Position numbers and translations under genes: made by a program. The notes beneath the pieces were generated by a model. That model saw only the letters and a list, made by a program, of their open reading frames with translations. It was not told the origin of the DNA and did no database searches. Positions 34,697 to 45,480 of a DNA stretch of 64,000 bases are shown one piece after another (position 1 is the stretch's first letter; each line of letters begins with the position of its first letter). Source of the DNA: Thermosipho sp. (in: thermotogales) (GTDB lineage Bacteria; Thermotogota; Thermotogae; Thermotogales; Fervidobacteriaceae); the NCBI GenBank assembly GCA_017656335.1, contig JACDOA010000005.1, forward strand, positions 18,659-82,658, read 5' to 3'.

Positions 34697-36112
34697 CTAT
34701 ATATTTTTGTAAAAATCTAAGATTTCTTTACAATGGTTTTCTAAGGTATAATCAAAATTATCTTTAAGTATTTCTTTATTGAATTTTTCTAATAGTTGAG
34801 GATTTTTCAAAACCTTTATTATAGACTCTTTTAAATAAATGTTATTATTATCTTCTTCATAAACAATGCCATTTATTCCATTTTTAATTAAATCACTAAA
34901 TCCAACATTTTTTGAAACTATGGCTGGAATTCCGTAGGAGTATGCTTCAAGTCCAATAAAACCAAAAGTTTCTCTCAATTTACTAGGAATTATTAAGACA
35001 CTTGAATTAGAAAATATTTTTGGTAAATCATTATATTTATATTTTCCGTAAAACTTAAAAAATCGCTGATCAAATTTGTTTATATCAATATTTGAGTAAT
35101 TACCATAGATATTTAATTGCCAATTTGTGTATTGTTCCTTTAGATTTTCTAAAACATTAACTAAATCCCAAAAACCTTTTTTCTTATTTAAATAACCCAT
35201 GAAAAGCAAATTAACTTTGTTATTTTTAATAGAGGTATAATTAAGTGTAAATCTATTATCTTTTATTTCTGAATGGGTTACAGGAAGAATTTTGAATTTT
35301 AAGTTACTTAAATCAACGTATTTAGAATATTCATTCTTAGTTATAGTGCTGTTAAAAATAATGGCATCAAATTTTTCGATGATATTTTTGTAATAATATC
35401 TAAATTTTACAAATTCATTTGCTATATTTTTGTCGATTTTCATATTTTTAAAATCTAATATTTCAGTAGAATTCAAATTGCCATTTTTGTTTATATTATT
35501 TTTGCCTTTTAAAAAATGGTACGTTGCTTTTATAAAGTTATAATGCTTAATATACTTAGAAAGTATAATCTTTAAATTTCTTTTTCTTATATTTTTTTTC
35601 ACATTTTGATTAATATAATTACACAAGACACATTCTTTACCATTTTCATAATCATTGCAGATTGTATTATCATATTTGAAAAAGTCGATTTTTGGACATA
35701 AACCGTAATAATCGTGAGTTGTGAAAACCGTTTTTATTTTTAGACTTTTGGCTTCGTCTAAAAGCTCTTTTGGAAAACCAATTAATGAATGAACATGTAA
35801 TACTTCAATATTATGCTTTTCTAGAAAAATTCTATAATTGTTTTTTCTTTTTTCAGATATAAATTCACTTGGACTAGAAACTCCAAAAAAAGACACAGGG
35901 TGTGAATTTATGATTTGATATACTGGTAATCTTTTTTGAAATCTGTAAAATTTTATTTTACTTTTAAAATAGGGATGTACATATATTCCAGGCATTATCA
36001 TTTTAACTTTATGCCCTTTTTTGAATTGTTCTTGTGCTAAATCTGTAGCATAAATCCTGAGACCTCCATCATGAAAAGGTGGAAATCCTAAAAAATAATG
36101 CAAAATGTTCAT
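34697..36112 (-). CDS. glycosyltransferase family 4
   Basis: 471 residues of GT-B fold. The N-terminus FLGFPPFHDGGLRIYATDLA, a VLHVHSLIGFP loop, FTTHDYYGLCPK, and the C-terminal EXFGFxxLEA motif as ETFGFIGLEAYSYGIPAI near 395 are typical of GT4. A Cys cluster lies at about 155-168 (CNDYENGKECVLCNY), as in some GT4 enzymes that carry a small zinc-binding loop. It would transfer a sugar from a nucleotide donor to the growing repeat unit. It starts 15 bases after rmlB. Confidence 0.85.
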   Translation of the reverse strand: MNILHYFLGFPPFHDGGLRIYATDLAQEQFKKGHKVKMIMPGIYVHPYFKSKIKFYRFQKRLPVYQIINSHPVSFFGVSSPSEFISEKRKNNYRIFLEKHNIEVLHVHSLIGFPKELLDEAKSLKIKTVFTTHDYYGLCPKIDFFKYDNTICNDYENGKECVLCNYINQNVKKNIRKRNLKIILSKYIKHYNFIKATYHFLKGKNNINKNGNLNSTEILDFKNMKIDKNIANEFVKFRYYYKNIIEKFDAIIFNSTITKNEYSKYVDLSNLKFKILPVTHSEIKDNRFTLNYTSIKNNKVNLLFMGYLNKKKGFWDLVNVLENLKEQYTNWQLNIYGNYSNIDINKFDQRFFKFYGKYKYNDLPKIFSNSSVLIIPSKLRETFGFIGLEAYSYGIPAIVSKNVGFSDLIKNGINGIVYEEDNNNIYLKESIIKVLKNPQLLEKFNKEILKDNFDYTLENHCKEILDFYKNI

Positions 36113-36127
36113 TATTACCTCCTGTTT

Positions 36128-37189
36128 TTAACTATTATAATTTTTCTCATAAAATTCTAAATATTCACCAGATATAACTCTCTTTATCCAATCTTGATTA
36201 TTCAAATACCAATCAATTGTCATTTCTATTCCTTCATCAAACATTATCTCTGGTTCCCAGCCTAATTCTTTTTTTATTTTCGCCGGATCTATCCCATATC
36301 TTCTGTCATGCCCTGGTCTATCCTTTACATGCTTTATTAGACTTTCATTTATTTTCTCATCTCCTGTTTTTTCTCTAAGTATTTCTATTATCTTTTTTAC
36401 TATATATATATTCTCTTTTTCGTTATGTCCACCTATGTTATATACTTCACCTATTCTTCCTTTTTCAAATACCAAATCTATTGCTCTACAATGATCTGTT
36501 ACATATAACCAATCTCTTATTTGTTTTCCATCTCCATATACTGGTAATTCTTTGTGATTCAAAGCATTCCATATCATTAATGGGATTAACTTTTCAGGAA
36601 ATTGATATGGTCCATAATTATTTGAACATCTTGTTATATTAATAGGCATTTTATATGTATCATGATATGCCTTTACTATTAAATCAGCTGATGCCTTACT
36701 TGCCGAATATGGACTGTGTGGATCAAGTGGTGTTTCTTCAGTAAAATATCCTGTTGGTCCTAATGAGCCATATACTTCATCTGTTGAGACTTGTAAGAAT
36801 TTTACTCCATCTTTAAATTTTTGTGTGTCAATTTGCCAGTATCTTTTTGCTACATTTAACAGAGATTGAGTTCCTAATACATTTGTTTTTAAAAATATTT
36901 GTGGATCGTGTATCGATCTATCTACATGTGATTCAGCAGCAAAATTTATCACACCATCTATATTATACTCTTCAAAAATATACTCAACTAGCTCTTTATT
37001 ATTTATGTCACCTTTTATAAATTTAAACCTTTTTTTCTGCTCCGGGGTTAATCCTTCTAAATTTTCTAAATTTCCTGCATATGTCAATTTATCTAATCCG
37101 ATTATTTTTCTATCTTTGTATTTTTCAAGATAATAATATACAAAGTTACTTCCTATAAATCCTGCTACTCCAGTAACTAATATATTCAT
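36128..37189 (-). CDS. rmlB: dTDP-glucose 4,6-dehydratase
   Basis: 353 residues of the extended short-chain dehydrogenase fold: NAD-binding TGVAGFIGSNFV at 6-17, STDEVYG with catalytic Thr-Asp-Glu near 135, and YSASK near 157. Second step of dTDP-L-rhamnose synthesis, converting dTDP-glucose to the 4-keto-6-deoxy sugar. One base separates it from rmlD. The four rml genes are ordered A-C-D-B with overlaps and form one transcription unit. Confidence 0.95.
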   Translation of the reverse strand: MNILVTGVAGFIGSNFVYYYLEKYKDRKIIGLDKLTYAGNLENLEGLTPEQKKRFKFIKGDINNKELVEYIFEEYNIDGVINFAAESHVDRSIHDPQIFLKTNVLGTQSLLNVAKRYWQIDTQKFKDGVKFLQVSTDEVYGSLGPTGYFTEETPLDPHSPYSASKASADLIVKAYHDTYKMPINITRCSNNYGPYQFPEKLIPLMIWNALNHKELPVYGDGKQIRDWLYVTDHCRAIDLVFEKGRIGEVYNIGGHNEKENIYIVKKIIEILREKTGDEKINESLIKHVKDRPGHDRRYGIDPAKIKKELGWEPEIMFDEGIEMTIDWYLNNQDWIKRVISGEYLEFYEKNYNS

Positions 37190-37190
37190 T

Positions 37191-38045
37191 TTATAGTTCC
37201 CCCTTATCCTTTAACTCTTTTAAAAATCTATCTGTAGCATCTTGCCAATCTGGCATTTCAAAATTTACTGCTTCTTTTAATCCGTAATTATCTAATACTG
37301 AATATCCTGGCCTTTTAGCAGGCAAGTTAAAGTCTTCTTTACTTGCTTTTTCTAATTTTCCATTCCAATTTATTTTTTTCAATATATATTCTGCCCATTC
37401 ATATCTTGATGCTTGCCCGTTTGTTATATGATACAGTCCATATGCCTTTTCTTTCATTAGTTTATATGTGGTATATGCTAAATCTTTCGCATATGTCGGA
37501 GCACTTATTTCATCACTTGCTATTCTTAATACATCATTTTGTCTTGACCATTGTATTACTTTTTTAGCAAAGTTATTGTTCCCTATTCCAAATACCCAAC
37601 TTACTCTTATTAAATAATATTTATTTGCTATATTTTGAATAAACCTTTCACCTAATACTTTGCTCTCCCCATATTTATTTAATGGATTTGGTGTATCATA
37701 TATTGTGTAGGGGGTGTTTTTATTTCCGTCAAATACGTAATCAGTTGAGTAATGTATTAATTCTGCATTTATTTCATTTGAAACTATTGAAAGATTTTTT
37801 ACAGCTAGTCCATTTACATTATATGCAGTTTTCCAATCTTCTTCTGCCTTATCCACCATGTTATATGCTGCACAGTTGATAATGTGAGTTATATCTCTTT
37901 CTTTTATAAAGTCTCTTAATTTATTCAAATTTGTTATATCTAATTCTTTATAGTCAGTTGGAATGTATTCTATATTTTCTCTTTCAAATAATTTTTGAAA
38001 TTCTTGTCCTAATTGTCCACCTGCTCCTGTTATTAAAATTTTCAT
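37191..38045 (-). CDS. rmlD: dTDP-4-dehydrorhamnose reductase
   Basis: 284 residues with GAGGQLGQEF at 7-16, HYSTDYVFDG near 105, and YGESKVLGE near 128 (catalytic Tyr-Lys). Performs the final NAD(P)H-dependent reduction to dTDP-L-rhamnose. It overlaps rmlC by 4 bases. Confidence 0.93.
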   Translation of the reverse strand: MKILITGAGGQLGQEFQKLFERENIEYIPTDYKELDITNLNKLRDFIKERDITHIINCAAYNMVDKAEEDWKTAYNVNGLAVKNLSIVSNEINAELIHYSTDYVFDGNKNTPYTIYDTPNPLNKYGESKVLGERFIQNIANKYYLIRVSWVFGIGNNNFAKKVIQWSRQNDVLRIASDEISAPTYAKDLAYTTYKLMKEKAYGLYHITNGQASRYEWAEYILKKINWNGKLEKASKEDFNLPAKRPGYSVLDNYGLKEAVNFEMPDWQDATDRFLKELKDKGEL

Positions 38046-38629
38046 AGCTTTTCACTCCATATAAAGTTTATATCACTATCTTTTAATAATGGTGCGTTTT
38101 TATCTTTTTCTGATAGTATTGGCTCTGTTATACCGTATTTTTCTAGATTCCAGTTTATATTTATTTCAGGATCATCAAACCTTATACTTCTATCATGTTC
38201 TTTTGAATAATATTCATCTACCTTGTATTGGACTTCTACATTATCAGTAAGTGTTAAAAACGCATGACCAAATCCTTTAGGAATATAAAGCATTTTTTTG
38301 TTTTCATCAGACAATTCCACTGCTATCCATTTTTTATATGTAGGTGAGTTTTTTCTTAAATCAACAGCTACATCTAATATCCTTCCTCTTGTACATCTTA
38401 CAAGCTTTGTTTGTGCTTTAGGATTGATTTGAAAATGAATTCCTCTAATAGTGCCTTTCTTAGCCGTATATGAATGGTTATCTTGTATAAATATTGTATC
38501 TATTCCTATCTTTTTGAATTCTTCATATGAGTAGCTTTCCATAAACCATCCTCTATGATCACCAAATACTGTTGATTCTATTATATATACTCCTTCTAAT
38601 TCTGTTTTTATTTTTTTGAATTTATTCAT
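38042..38629 (-). CDS. rmlC: dTDP-4-dehydrorhamnose 3,5-epimerase
   Basis: 195 residues of cupin type: [36 protein letters not shown] with the active-site His, and [11 protein letters not shown]. Epimerises the 4-keto sugar at C3 and C5. It overlaps rmlA and rmlD by 4 bases each. Confidence 0.93.
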   Translation of the reverse strand: MNKFKKIKTELEGVYIIESTVFGDHRGWFMESYSYEEFKKIGIDTIFIQDNHSYTAKKGTIRGIHFQINPKAQTKLVRCTRGRILDVAVDLRKNSPTYKKWIAVELSDENKKMLYIPKGFGHAFLTLTDNVEVQYKVDEYYSKEHDRSIRFDDPEININWNLEKYGITEPILSEKDKNAPLLKDSDINFIWSEKL

Positions 38630-39501
38630 TCTCTCACTCCATTTGCTATTTCCATTAAATATCTTCCATATTCTGTTTTTTCTAGTTTTTTACCGAGTTT
38701 ATATAATTGTTCTCTGTCTATATATCCCATTCTATATGCTATTTCTTCTATACATCCTATATAGAAACCTTGTCTTTTTTGGATAGTTTCTACAAAGTTT
38801 GATGCTTCAAGTAGCCCATCATATGTTCCCATATCAAGCCAAGCAAACCCACGTCCAAATAATTCCACTTGTAATTCTCCAATTTCTAAGTACATTCTAT
38901 TTAAATCTGTTATTTCAAGTTCTCCTCTAGTACTTGGTTTTAATCTTTTTGCAAATTCTACCACTCTTTCATCGTAAAAGTATAACCCTGGTACAGCATA
39001 GTTACTTTTTGGTTTTTCTGGTTTTTCCTCTAAACTAATTACTTTTCCGTTTTTATCAAACTCTACAACACCGTAGCTTCTTGGATCTTTTACATAGTAT
39101 CCAAATATTATAGCTCCCTTCTCTAAACTCGAAGCTTTTTGTAGCATGGCACTAAATCCTTGACCATAGAATATATTATCTCCAAGAATTAGCATACACT
39201 TATCTCCATTTATAAACTCTTCACCCACAATAAATGCATCTGCAAGACCTCTAGGTTTTTCCTGGATTTTGTACTCAATTTTTAATCCTATGTGTGATCC
39301 ATCACCAAATAATCTTTTGTATAGTTCAATGTATTCTGGATTTGTAATTATCAAAATTTCACGAATGCCTGCAAGCATAACTGTGGACAAAGGATAATAT
39401 ATCATTGGTTTATCATATACTGGCAATAATTGCTTACTGACTGCTTTTGTTATTGGATATAACCTTGTTCCACTTCCACCTGAAAGAATTATTGATTTCA
39501 T
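38626..39501 (-). CDS. rmlA: glucose-1-phosphate thymidylyltransferase
   Basis: 291 residues with the nucleotidyltransferase signature [20 protein letters not shown] at 8-27, DNIFYG near 108 and [13 protein letters not shown] near 157. Makes dTDP-glucose from glucose-1-phosphate and dTTP, the entry to dTDP-L-rhamnose. Ribosome site GAGGGGG. It is the first of the rml genes; the 180 bases upstream are AT-rich with several TATAAT-like boxes, but an IS110-family insertion begins at about 39682, so it may now need its own promoter. Confidence 0.94.
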   Translation of the reverse strand: MKSIILSGGSGTRLYPITKAVSKQLLPVYDKPMIYYPLSTVMLAGIREILIITNPEYIELYKRLFGDGSHIGLKIEYKIQEKPRGLADAFIVGEEFINGDKCMLILGDNIFYGQGFSAMLQKASSLEKGAIIFGYYVKDPRSYGVVEFDKNGKVISLEEKPEKPKSNYAVPGLYFYDERVVEFAKRLKPSTRGELEITDLNRMYLEIGELQVELFGRGFAWLDMGTYDGLLEASNFVETIQKRQGFYIGCIEEIAYRMGYIDREQLYKLGKKLEKTEYGRYLMEIANGVRE

Positions 39502-39747
39502 ATTTCAACCCCCTCGTATAATAAGTTTAGAATTTATAAAAATTCCTATATTATATATTCATTCTAATACGGTCTTTGAAAAGTAAATATATTTAAGTAC
39601 TTTCTTAATTCTTTTTATTTTTTAATTTCTTTTTCAATTTTCTTTATTTTCTTATATCTTTTATCTTTCTTATTCTGTTCCTCCGGTAAAATAGTTTTAG
39701 GTTATTCCTCCTTGAGACTAGTTCTTTTAATAAAGATTCCTAAACTA

Positions 39748-39820
39748 GCATACAGTTTTTCACTTGCCGGAAAATGTATCTTTCTTGATTTATGTTTCGC
39801 GAGGTTGTGAAACTGTATGC
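39748..39820 (+). ncRNA. candidate IS110 bridge RNA stem-loop
   Basis: GCATACAGTTTTTCAC (39748-39763) pairs with GTGAAACTGTATGC (39807-39820), 14 pairs with a 2-base bulge, around a 43-base loop. It lies in the 5' non-coding end of the element, ending 19 bases before the transposase ATG. Bridge RNAs in this family have loops that pair with target and donor DNA; the loop here would hold such guides. Not verified. Confidence 0.4.
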
Positions 39821-39839
39821 ACTCTGGAGGTGCTTTTAT

Positions 39840-40663
39840 ATGTTTATTCTTGCTATTGATGTTTCAAAGAGCTCTCTTGATTATTTTTCTAATTTTATTG
39901 GTTCTGGCTCTGTAAAAAACTCACCTCAAGGCATTTTTGATTTGTTTTCTAAAGCTTCTTCTTGCTCTAATAACTTTATTCTTGTTCTTGAATCTACTGG
40001 CATTTATTCTTTTGATGTCGCTTCTTACTTTTACAATAACTCTATCAAAGTTTTCTTTGTTAAACCTGACAACCTTAAATCATATCGTAAATTACTTAAT
40101 CGTCCTAAAACTGATAAAATTGATGCTCAACTTATTTTTGATATCGCTCTTAAGCTTCCGGATTCTCTTATTCCTTTTGTCCCTTATTCTGAAATTATTA
40201 CTGAACTTAGACACCTTACTAGGCTTTATCTTTTAAATATATTAAATCTGAAATCTCTAAAATTATCAAAAGAATTCCTAATACCCTTACTACCGTTAAT
40301 GGTATAGGTGATATTACTGCTGCTGGTATAATAGCTGAAATAGGTGATATTAACCGTTTTAAAAATGCTTCCTCCCTTGCTTCTTACGCTGGATTAACCT
40401 GGTCAATTCATCAAAGTGGTAATTTTATCGCTCAAAATACTTTTTTAAAAAAGAACGAAAACAAATATCTTAGAACTTATCTTGTATTAGCTGCTAATTC
40501 TCTAAGAATATACAATCCAATTTTCAAAGAATATTATCGAAAAAAATACAAAGAATCATACAAACATAATCATATGAGAGCTCTTATTTTATTAGCAAGA
40601 AAACTTGTTAATCTTGTGTTTTATTTACTCAAAAACAATGTACCTTATGTGCCTATGAAATAA
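39840..40663 (+). pseudogene. IS110-family transposase, internal deletion and frameshift
   Basis: From ATG 39840 (ribosome site TGGAGGTG) the N-terminal RuvC-like DEDD domain is readable: LAIDVSKSSLDYF, VLESTGIYSF, and RPKTDKIDAQLI. After LRHLTRLYLL near 40235 the frame shifts, and the C-terminal Transposase_20 part follows: IPNTLTTVNGIGDITAAG, IIAEIGDINRF and RTYLVLAANSLR, ending at TAA 40663. About 80-100 residues of the linking coiled region appear deleted. Inactive. Confidence 0.8.
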
Positions 40664-40987
40664 TTTGTATTTATATCTTTTTTGAAAACTTTCTTTGTAT
40701 TTTTAAACATTTAAATCAACTGAAATCAAACTTAATCTCATTTATGACTAATTATCTTTCTTTTTCTCTTTTCTTATCCCCTTGACTCTTTACCGGAAAT
40801 CTTTTGTTTTTTGGTTTAAAAAATTTTAAATGTTATTTAGGGTATTTAAGAATTTGATTTTTGTATTAGAAATGACTTTTTAGTTTTTGAGTTAATAATA
40901 AGAGATAAACAGTTTAATTAAAAATCATTCAATACGTTTCAATAATTTTTAACTTTCTTTATTTTTCTCTATATATTTGATTAGGTA

Positions 40988-41874
40988 CTATAATTTTCTA
41001 TAATCGATATATCCTTTTAAAGTACCGTAAAAACCTTTAAAATTACCTTTCAATAATTGTTTAAACATTGTTTTTAGCAAAATAAGATTATATATATTTT
41101 TGTTTTTTTGTATAAATTACTATCTAGATTTTTTTTCAAATATAAATGCAAATTTCTAGAAAGAAAATATGATTTAAAATATGTATTTTTGCCACCAGTT
41201 GCTGAATGTATATGATATCCTATAGCATCTTTAATTAAATACGATTTAAAACCGGCCTTTATTAATCTAAGTGATAAATCCACATCTTCATAATAAGCAA
41301 AAAATTTTGAATCAAAATATTCATTGTTAAATTTAACTGCATTTAAGCATTTTTTTGAGTATACAGCAGCCCCTGCACAGACTCCTTCAATTTTGTTATT
41401 GTATTGAATAATAAAATCAATTGGTTTATTATAACCAACTTGTCTTGGTAAATAATACTTGTTAAAACTAATTCCTGCTGCGTCAATTTTATTTCTTTCA
41501 TAGTAATTTAATAACAATATTTGAAAAACGTCATATTCATTTTTTAACGTATTTATATTTTCCTTTAATTTAGCAAGACAATTTTTATCTAATTCTATAT
41601 CGTTGTTAAGAGTAATAATATACTCATTTTTATCTGACATTGCTCTGTTAATTCCTATATTGTTTGCTTTAGCAAACCCAAAATTTTTTTCAAGTTTTAT
41701 TACTTCAATATTAAGTTTATTTTGATATTTTTTGATTATTTCTATAGAATTATCTGTTGAACCATTATCAACTAAGTAAAGTTTAAAATCTTTATAAGTT
41801 TGGTTAATTAAGCTTTTTAAAAATATTTTTAATAGTTTTTCTCCGTTCCAATTTGCTGTTATAATTGAAAACAC
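40988..41874 (-). pseudogene. glycosyltransferase family 2, C-terminus frameshifted
   Basis: The main frame (41874-41074) is a GT2 enzyme: SIITANWNGEKLLKIFLKSL, LVDNGSTDNS near 36, TLNNDIEL near 90 (DXD-like), and EGVCAGAAVYSK and FFAYYEDVDLSLRL near 190. After KKTKIY the next frame reads LILLKTMFKQLLKGNFKGFY and GTLKGYIDYRKL, the normal GT2 end, to a TAG at 40988. A shift in a TATATATA tract near 41087 separates them. Only the tail is affected, so activity may survive. Confidence 0.75.
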
Positions 41875-41896
41875 ATGAAAACTCTCCTTTTGATTT

Positions 41897-42628
41897 TTAT
41901 TTTAATATTGTTTTGTTTAGAATTTTCTTGGCTTTCTTTAGTAATATGAAAATTTCTAATAAAATCTTGTTTGTTGGCCATTTTCCCATCGTAGTATATA
42001 TGATAGGAATGTTTTTGTGCTTTTTAGCAACTTTTCTCAAGGTTTTATAATAATTATTGTTCATAGAATATCCTGAAGATCTGTGAATTATGCCATTTAT
42101 TCCAATAACATAAGATTTTATTCCCTTTTCTTGAGCTTCAAGGCAGTAATCAACAGCATATAAATGCCAGTTATCTATAGTTTTCTCATCAAATTTTTGT
42201 TGTTCAAAAATTTTTTTGGGAACTATAAACAAACATTCATCCAAAGTTTGAACAGGTATTAATCCTTTTATTTGTATATCATTAATTCTTTGTGGTGGTA
42301 TTCCGTGTTCTATATTAGACAGAGTTATGTTTGAATCATCTCTTCCAGCTATTCCAAATATGCCCTCTGGATGATTTTTAATGCAATTGTATATGTTTGC
42401 TAAAACGTTTTCATGTTTGAATTTGATGTCTTGATGAGCAAAAACTATGTATTTTCCTTTTGCCTTAGAAGCTCCATGATTTAAAGCCTTTGCTGCAGAT
42501 GAAAATTTATTTTGAACGTTATTTATTAGTATTAGTTCATATTCGAAATTTTGTTTTTTAAGACCTTCCAATAAATAATTTTTTAATATTTTTTCATTAT
42601 TATACACGCATACAATACTTACTAACAT
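41897..42628 (-). CDS. glycosyltransferase family 2-like protein
   Basis: 243 residues with SIVCVYNNEKILKNYLLEGL at the N-terminus, ELILINN near 35, and FAHQDIKF near 71 in place of the usual DxD loop. It ends with a charged tail and no membrane segment. Similar to the GT2 proteins that transfer sugars in capsule clusters. Acceptor and donor unknown. It follows the fusion gene by about 90 bases and leads into the next GT2 gene by 22. Confidence 0.75.
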   Translation of the reverse strand: MLVSIVCVYNNEKILKNYLLEGLKKQNFEYELILINNVQNKFSSAAKALNHGASKAKGKYIVFAHQDIKFKHENVLANIYNCIKNHPEGIFGIAGRDDSNITLSNIEHGIPPQRINDIQIKGLIPVQTLDECLFIVPKKIFEQQKFDEKTIDNWHLYAVDYCLEAQEKGIKSYVIGINGIIHRSSGYSMNNNYYKTLRKVAKKHKNIPIIYTTMGKWPTNKILLEIFILLKKAKKILNKTILK

Positions 42629-42721
42629 AACACTCTCCTTTCTTTCTAATGAAAAAACACATAAAAAATTTTCGCTTATTCAAAATTATTTAGCAATGTA
42701 AGAATGACTAAAAAATGTTAT

Positions 42722-44104
42722 TTATAGTTTAAAATTCATATTTGTTAATTCATGGACATTTTGCCTATTAAGGAATTTTTCTATTATATTTATAATAGAT
42801 AAAGATTCATTTCTTGTTAAATAATGGCTTTCTAATTCTTTGGTTCTAATTAACCTAACGAATTCTGCGATTTCATACCTTAAACCATCTCCTTCAAAAG
42901 GAAAAACGAATCTTTTAATTGTTTGAGCGTTATCGTTTCTTATTTCAAAATATTCTGTTTTCCACCATGGTGATGGAACATATATATATCCATTTGTTCC
43001 AGAAACTACCAAACTTCCTTCAGACTTTGCTCCTAAACCAACAATTCCAGTTAAAAAACCTTTATCTTTATAGGTAATTACAATAGATGAATAAATATCA
43101 ATATTTTTACTATTTTCAAATACTGAATAGAAGAATACATCGTCATAATTTGGTCCGAAAATTTTGATAGCAGGCAAAATAACATATGATGAAAGTTCAG
43201 TGATAGATCCTCCATATTGTGTTGGATCAAGTTCTCTAACATTTCCTTTTACGAGTTTAGTAAAAGTAGCTGTTAAGGATACTATATTACCTATAATATT
43301 TGTTTTTAAAATGTTAATAAGTTTGATAAATCCTGGGCAATAAGCTGTTTTTATACCTTCAATCAATACTAAATTATTTCTTTGTGCAATTTCAAATAAT
43401 TCATTTGCTTGAACTTTATTTAAAGTTAAAGGTTTTTCGCATAAAACATGTTTGCCATTTAAAAGAGCTTTTTTTGCAAATTCGTAATGTGTATGGTGAG
43501 GTGTTGCAATATATACAGCATCAACTTTTTCTAAAAATTCATTAAAGTCCAATGAATAAAATAATAATTCATGTTTATTCATAAAATCCTTTAATTTTTT
43601 TTCGTTTCTACCATATACGCCTTCGATACTTATTCCACTGACATATTTTGCTTCAGGTATAAACCTATTTGCCATTCTTCCGCTACCGATTATTCCTGTT
43701 TTTATTATTCCATACTTACTATTCCTCAATTTTGTACTCGAAATTCCTTTTGTCCTATCTAAGTAAACTACTTCACAATATTCTTTTAGATAATCAAATT
43801 TTCCTTTCCAGTCAGAACCTATCACAAATACATCTACTTTATATTTTTTGATATCATCAATCTTCTGACCTTCATATTCTTCAACTATTATTTCATTTGC
43901 TAATCCTGTTTTTCTAACGTTTTCTATACGTTCTGTCAAAGATTGGACAACATTCAATTTACCTCTATTTCTATCGTATTCTTCAGAAGTGACACCAACA
44001 ATGAGATAGTCACCTAATTCTTTTGCTCTTTTTAATATATTGTAATGTCCTTCATGAAATAAATCAAAAGTTCCGTAAGTTATTACCCGCTTTTGCTTTT
44101 TCAT
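42722..44104 (-). CDS. cytidylyltransferase-Gfo/Idh/MocA oxidoreductase fusion
   Basis: 460 residues in two parts. Residues 1-130 are a TagD-type cytidylyltransferase: ITYGTFDLFHEGH at 8-20, GVTSEEYDRNRGK, and ISSTKLR near 123. Residues 132-460 are a Gfo/Idh/MocA oxidoreductase: TGIIGSGRMANRF (NAD-binding), YIATPHHTHYEFA, and HVLCEKPLT with the catalytic-type Lys. One chain could both oxidise or reduce a polyol/sugar phosphate and make the CDP-activated form. A CDP-alcohol phosphotransferase is encoded 2.3 kb upstream in the same cluster and is a natural user of the product. Confidence 0.85.
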   Translation of the reverse strand: MKKQKRVITYGTFDLFHEGHYNILKRAKELGDYLIVGVTSEEYDRNRGKLNVVQSLTERIENVRKTGLANEIIVEEYEGQKIDDIKKYKVDVFVIGSDWKGKFDYLKEYCEVVYLDRTKGISSTKLRNSKYGIIKTGIIGSGRMANRFIPEAKYVSGISIEGVYGRNEKKLKDFMNKHELLFYSLDFNEFLEKVDAVYIATPHHTHYEFAKKALLNGKHVLCEKPLTLNKVQANELFEIAQRNNLVLIEGIKTAYCPGFIKLINILKTNIIGNIVSLTATFTKLVKGNVRELDPTQYGGSITELSSYVILPAIKIFGPNYDDVFFYSVFENSKNIDIYSSIVITYKDKGFLTGIVGLGAKSEGSLVVSGTNGYIYVPSPWWKTEYFEIRNDNAQTIKRFVFPFEGDGLRYEIAEFVRLIRTKELESHYLTRNESLSIINIIEKFLNRQNVHELTNMNFKL

Positions 44105-44258
44105 AAAATAACCCCCACCTTTTGTATAAAATATTGTTTATTTTTCTAGACTCAACTGATAATTATCGTTTTCAATATTAAAATAGTTTTACATTATTTT
44201 CCTAATAATATTATATCAAATGTCGCATGATTTTATTTAGTTTTTAGATAATATTTCT

Positions 44259-45476
44259 TTAAGAATCTGAATTAGTAGATGCAAGATACAATGCAATCCA
44301 CAAAATTGGCAAAAATGCAGAATAACCGAAGAAAGATATTGAAATTGAATAAGAAAACATTGCTTTTGATAGTTCATTACTTTTTCTGGTTTTGATATAT
44401 AATTTATATAAAAATATTAAGTAAAATGAGAATGTAATTAATCCACCTTCTGATAAAATAGTTATAAAAAAACTTTTAGGATCGTAAGGTAAATCAAACC
44501 TTATAACATATTTCATTTCTCCAGATACATTAAATCCGAATAAAGATGTGTAATATTTGTGAAATTTGATAGGGAATTGACCAATTCCAATTCCAAAAAT
44601 AGGATTCTTTGAAAAAAGATATAAACCAGTATAAGGAACAGAAAATCTCGTAAATACAGATCCATCGTATTTGGGATTTATGCCATAGTAAAATAAATTA
44701 TAAATCCTATTTACCATCCAATTTATATAAGGATTTGTTTGAAGCGGAATATATATTGCTAATAAAATAATTAAAAAAATAATGAGATAATTTATATATT
44801 TTTTGTAATATTTTAATTTGCGTCTATAAAAAAGTGTATAAATTATGATAGAAATTAGCAATATTAGGAAAGCAGATAGTGAAAGAGTAAAAAAAAGTAA
44901 AAGTGATAAGAATATTATCAGTAAATTTTTATGTTTAAATTTTTTAGTATCAAAGATTACAAAAATAAGAGAAAAAACTAAATATCTTCCGGCCCATGAT
45001 GGCTCAAAATCTAATAGTATAATTCGAAAACCTCCAGGGGCACCACTTGATATAATTTCTTTTATTATAAATCCAAGTCTGAAAAAAGAATTTTTAGTGA
45101 GTATATATAAAAGCTGAAAGAATCCTACTATAATATTTATATAAATAGACCAGTATATTGCTTTTTTTACTAATTCTACTTTGTTTATATTTCTTAAAGT
45201 TGAATAAATAACAAATCCGACTATATATGAAAATAGTCGTTCAATAGAAAAACGGTTTAATATTGCAAAGGAATAAATAAAAGTTAAAAAAATAAAAGTA
45301 AAGAAGTATTTATCGAATTTTAAAGTATTTTTTTCAACAATTAATTTTAAAAAAAGTAATACAAAAAAAATGTCGGATAATGGTTTAACATTAAAAGATC
45401 CTGGAATAAATTTGGTGGATTCTAAAAAGACAAAAAAAACTCCTAAGAATAATAGAATTTTGTTAATTTTTAACAT
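44259..45476 (-). CDS. O-antigen/polysaccharide polymerase-like membrane protein (Wzy-like)
   Basis: 405 residues, about 10-11 hydrophobic segments, and a large external loop with FEPSWAGRYLVF and later FGIGIGQFPIKFHKYY, the pattern of the O-antigen ligase/polymerase (Wzy/WaaL) superfamily. It would join flipped repeat units. Sequence conservation in this superfamily is low, so polymerase is preferred over ligase because a flippase and a priming transferase are present. Confidence 0.8.
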   Translation of the reverse strand: MLKINKILLFLGVFFVFLESTKFIPGSFNVKPLSDIFFVLLFLKLIVEKNTLKFDKYFFTFIFLTFIYSFAILNRFSIERLFSYIVGFVIYSTLRNINKVELVKKAIYWSIYINIIVGFFQLLYILTKNSFFRLGFIIKEIISSGAPGGFRIILLDFEPSWAGRYLVFSLIFVIFDTKKFKHKNLLIIFLSLLLFFTLSLSAFLILLISIIIYTLFYRRKLKYYKKYINYLIIFLIILLAIYIPLQTNPYINWMVNRIYNLFYYGINPKYDGSVFTRFSVPYTGLYLFSKNPIFGIGIGQFPIKFHKYYTSLFGFNVSGEMKYVIRFDLPYDPKSFFITILSEGGLITFSFYLIFLYKLYIKTRKSNELSKAMFSYSISISFFGYSAFLPILWIALYLASTNSDS

Positions 45477-45480
45477 AGTT

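Larger units (their letters stand above)
39682..40797 (+). mobile_element. IS110-family element, degenerate
   Basis: Short inverted ends TCCGGTAAA (39682-39690) and TTTACCGGA (40789-40797) bracket a broken DEDD-type transposase gene on the plus strand. The 150 bases before the gene hold a strong stem-loop where IS110-group elements encode their bridge RNA. The element sits between rmlA and a glycosyltransferase gene, against the direction of the polysaccharide operon. The 324 bases from 40664 to 40987 after it hold no gene. Confidence 0.7.
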
